Of a stretch of 64,000 nucleotides of DNA, positions 62,279-64,000 are shown one piece after another (positions within the stretch are counted from its first letter, which is position 1; every line of letters starts with the position of its first letter). Below the pieces are notes generated by a model. It searched no databases, was not told where the DNA came from, and saw only the letters and a program-made list of their open reading frames with translations. This stretch comes from Enterobacteriaceae bacterium UBA5654 (GTDB lineage: Bacteria > Pseudomonadota > Gammaproteobacteria > Enterobacterales > Enterobacteriaceae): assembly GCA_002421005.1 (NCBI GenBank), contig DIJC01000026.1, forward strand, positions 211,174-275,173. Direction: 5' to 3'. Position numbers and translations under genes: made by a program.

Positions 62279-64000
62279 ATGCGCGAACTGCTACCTTATC
62301 TGGCGCTGTACAAACGGCATAAAGGACTGTTAACGCTGGGCGTGATCCTGGCTATTGTCACGCTGCTGGCGAGTATCGGCCTGCTGACCCTGTCCGGGTG
62401 GTTTTTATCTGCTTCGGCGGTGGTCGGTTTCGCCGGAGCCTACAGCTTTAACTATATGCTGCCCGCCGCCGGGGTGCGCGGGGCGGCGATTATCCGCACC
62501 GCCGGACGTTATTTCGAACGTGTGGTCAGCCATGACGCCACGTTTCGCGTTCTTCAGCATCTGCGCGTTTACACCTTCAGCAAAGTGCTGCCGCTCTCCC
62601 CTGCCGGGCTGGCGCGTTTTCGCCAGGGTGAACTGCTCAACCGCCTGGTGGCGGATGTCGACACCCTCGATCACCTTTATTTACGCGTGATTTCTCCGCT
62701 GGTCGGCGCACTGATGGTGATCGTTGTCGTCACCTGCGGTCTGAGCCTGCTTGATGCGACGCTGGCCCTGACGCTGGGCGGGATCATGCTGCTCACCCTG
62801 CTGCTGCTGCCGCCGCTATTTTATCGCGCGGGAAAGCCCACCGGTGAGAGTCTGACGCATCTGCGCGGACATTATCGCCAGCAGATCACCGCCTGGCTAC
62901 AGGGCCAGGCCGAACTGTCGCTGTTTAACGCCAGCGATCGCTATCGCCAGCAGATGGAACAGACCGAACTGGCCTGGCACGATGCCCAGCGTCGGCAGTC
63001 TGAGCTTACCGCGCTTTCACAGGCATTGATGATGCTGATCGGCGGCATTGCGGTGGTGGTCATGCTGTGGATGGCTTCGGGCGGGGTCGGTGATAACGCT
63101 CAGCCTGGTGCGCTGATCGCCCTTTTTGTTTTCTGCGCCCTCGCAGCGTTTGAAGCGTTAGCCCCGGTCACGGGCGCATTTCAGCACCTCGGACAGGTGA
63201 TGGCCTCGGCCCGGCGAGTGACGCAACTTATCGAGCAGCCACCGGAAGTCGTTTTTCCGCAGACCGCCGCTGCCGCACCCGCTACGGTCACGCTGGATCT
63301 ACGCGATATTACTTTCACCTATCCGCAGCAGGCGCAGCCCGCGCTGAATGGCATCAACCTCAGCATGGCAACGGGTGAGCATATCGCCCTTCTCGGTCGT
63401 ACCGGCTGCGGGAAATCGACCCTGCTGCAACTGCTGACTCGCGCCTGGGACCCACAGCGCGGCGAACTTCTGCTGAACGGCGCACCGATTAGCGGAATGG
63501 ATGAAATGGCCCTGCGACGCACCATCAGCATGGTACCGCAGCGCGTTCATCTGTTCAGCGCCACGTTGCGTGATAACCTGCGGCTTGCCGCTCCCCAGGC
63601 CAGCGATGAACAGCTTGCCGCCGTCCTGACCCGGACCGGGCTGGAAAAACTGCTCGCCGATGACGGCTTAAATGGCTGGCTGGGTGAAGGCGGACGCCAG
63701 CTTTCCGGTGGCGAACTGCGCCGCCTGGCCATTGCCCGCGCGTTATTACACGACGCGCCGCTGTTATTGCTTGATGAACCCACAGAAGGGCTGGATGCGA
63801 CCACCGAAAGCCAAATCCTTGATCTGCTGGAAGAAGTGGCGCAACAAAAAACGCTGCTGATGGTCACCCATCGCTTGCGCGGGCTTGCGCGTTTCGACCG
63901 CATAATAGTGATGGACAACGGGCAAATTATTGAGCATGGTAATCACGCAGAACTGCTGGCGAATAAGGGGCGGTATTACCAGTTCAGGCAGCGCCTGTAG
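62279..64000 (+). CDS. cydC: Glutathione/cysteine ABC exporter subunit CydC
   Basis: The second half of CydDC. It has 573 residues, as in E. coli, starting MRELLPYLALYKRHKGLL on the base after the cydD stop. Six membrane helices precede the nucleotide-binding domain, with Walker A GRTGCGKST (about 373–381), signature LSGGELRRLAIARAL and Walker B LLLLDEPTEGLD. The stop codon TAG is the last three bases of the window, so the gene is complete. Confidence 0.97.
   Translation: MRELLPYLALYKRHKGLLTLGVILAIVTLLASIGLLTLSGWFLSASAVVGFAGAYSFNYMLPAAGVRGAAIIRTAGRYFERVVSHDATFRVLQHLRVYTFSKVLPLSPAGLARFRQGELLNRLVADVDTLDHLYLRVISPLVGALMVIVVVTCGLSLLDATLALTLGGIMLLTLLLLPPLFYRAGKPTGESLTHLRGHYRQQITAWLQGQAELSLFNASDRYRQQMEQTELAWHDAQRRQSELTALSQALMMLIGGIAVVVMLWMASGGVGDNAQPGALIALFVFCALAAFEALAPVTGAFQHLGQVMASARRVTQLIEQPPEVVFPQTAAAAPATVTLDLRDITFTYPQQAQPALNGINLSMATGEHIALLGRTGCGKSTLLQLLTRAWDPQRGELLLNGAPISGMDEMALRRTISMVPQRVHLFSATLRDNLRLAAPQASDEQLAAVLTRTGLEKLLADDGLNGWLGEGGRQLSGGELRRLAIARALLHDAPLLLLDEPTEGLDATTESQILDLLEEVAQQKTLLMVTHRLRGLARFDRIIVMDNGQIIEHGNHAELLANKGRYYQFRQRL

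Overview
The window is a chromosomal segment of a member of the Enterobacteriaceae. From about 10.7 kb to the right edge, gene content and order follow the E. coli/Salmonella aat–mukB region read in reverse (cydCD, trxB, lrp, ftsK, lolA, rarA, serS, dmsABC, ycaD, pflA, pflB, focA, ycaO, ycaP, serC, aroA, cmk, rpsA, ihfB, ycaI, msbA, lpxK, ycaQ, ycaR, kdsB, ycbJ, elyC, cmoM, mukFEB). Protein lengths and N-termini match E. coli closely. Small differences (MukB of 1482 residues, a longer FtsK linker, no ycaL between aroA and cmk) point to a relative such as Enterobacter, Citrobacter or Klebsiella rather than E. coli itself. The genus cannot be fixed from the sequence alone.

Left region (1–10.65 kb): a minus-strand, visibly AT-richer island holds a complete class IVb pilus operon directly downstream of mukB, where E. 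coli has ldtD. Its order is major pilin, large minor pilin, TcpQ-like, secretin, TcpR-like, TcpD-like, TcpS-like, ATPase, inner-membrane platform protein and prepilin peptidase. This is the order of Vibrio TCP and ETEC CFA/III (cof), minus the secreted TcpF/CofJ gene. Genes overlap or nearly abut, two use GTG/TTG starts, and the 674-residue minor pilin carries a duplicated CW-x9-C motif. No regulator or integrase is visible inside the window.

Middle regions: 10.7–19.7 kb holds the condensin operon cmoM-mukF-mukE-mukB, elyC and ycbJ. From 19.8–27.1 kb lies the envelope block kdsB-ycaR-ycaQ-lpxK-msbA-ycaI (KDO activation, lipid A 4'-kinase, lipid A flippase). From 27.3–33.9 kb are ihfB, rpsA, cmk, aroA, serC and ycaP. 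From 34–40.3 kb are ycaO and the anaerobic formate genes focA-pflB-pflA, with an FNR-like site at exactly −41.5 from a predicted start.

Second accessory block (40.3–45.1 kb): between pflA and ycaD sits a cassette of an RpiR-type regulator divergent from a UlaA-type PTS (IIB, IIC, later IIA) and a transketolase split into two genes. It probably imports and phosphorylates a sugar or polyol and passes it to ketol transfer. The substrate is unknown.

Right region (45.1–64 kb): ycaD, the dmsABC DMSO reductase operon, serS, rarA, lolA, ftsK (with two families of Pro/Gln-rich linker repeats and a perfect LexA box upstream), lrp, and on the plus strand trxB, cydD and cydC. cydC ends exactly at the last base. 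No rRNA, tRNA, CRISPR array or insertion sequence was found.
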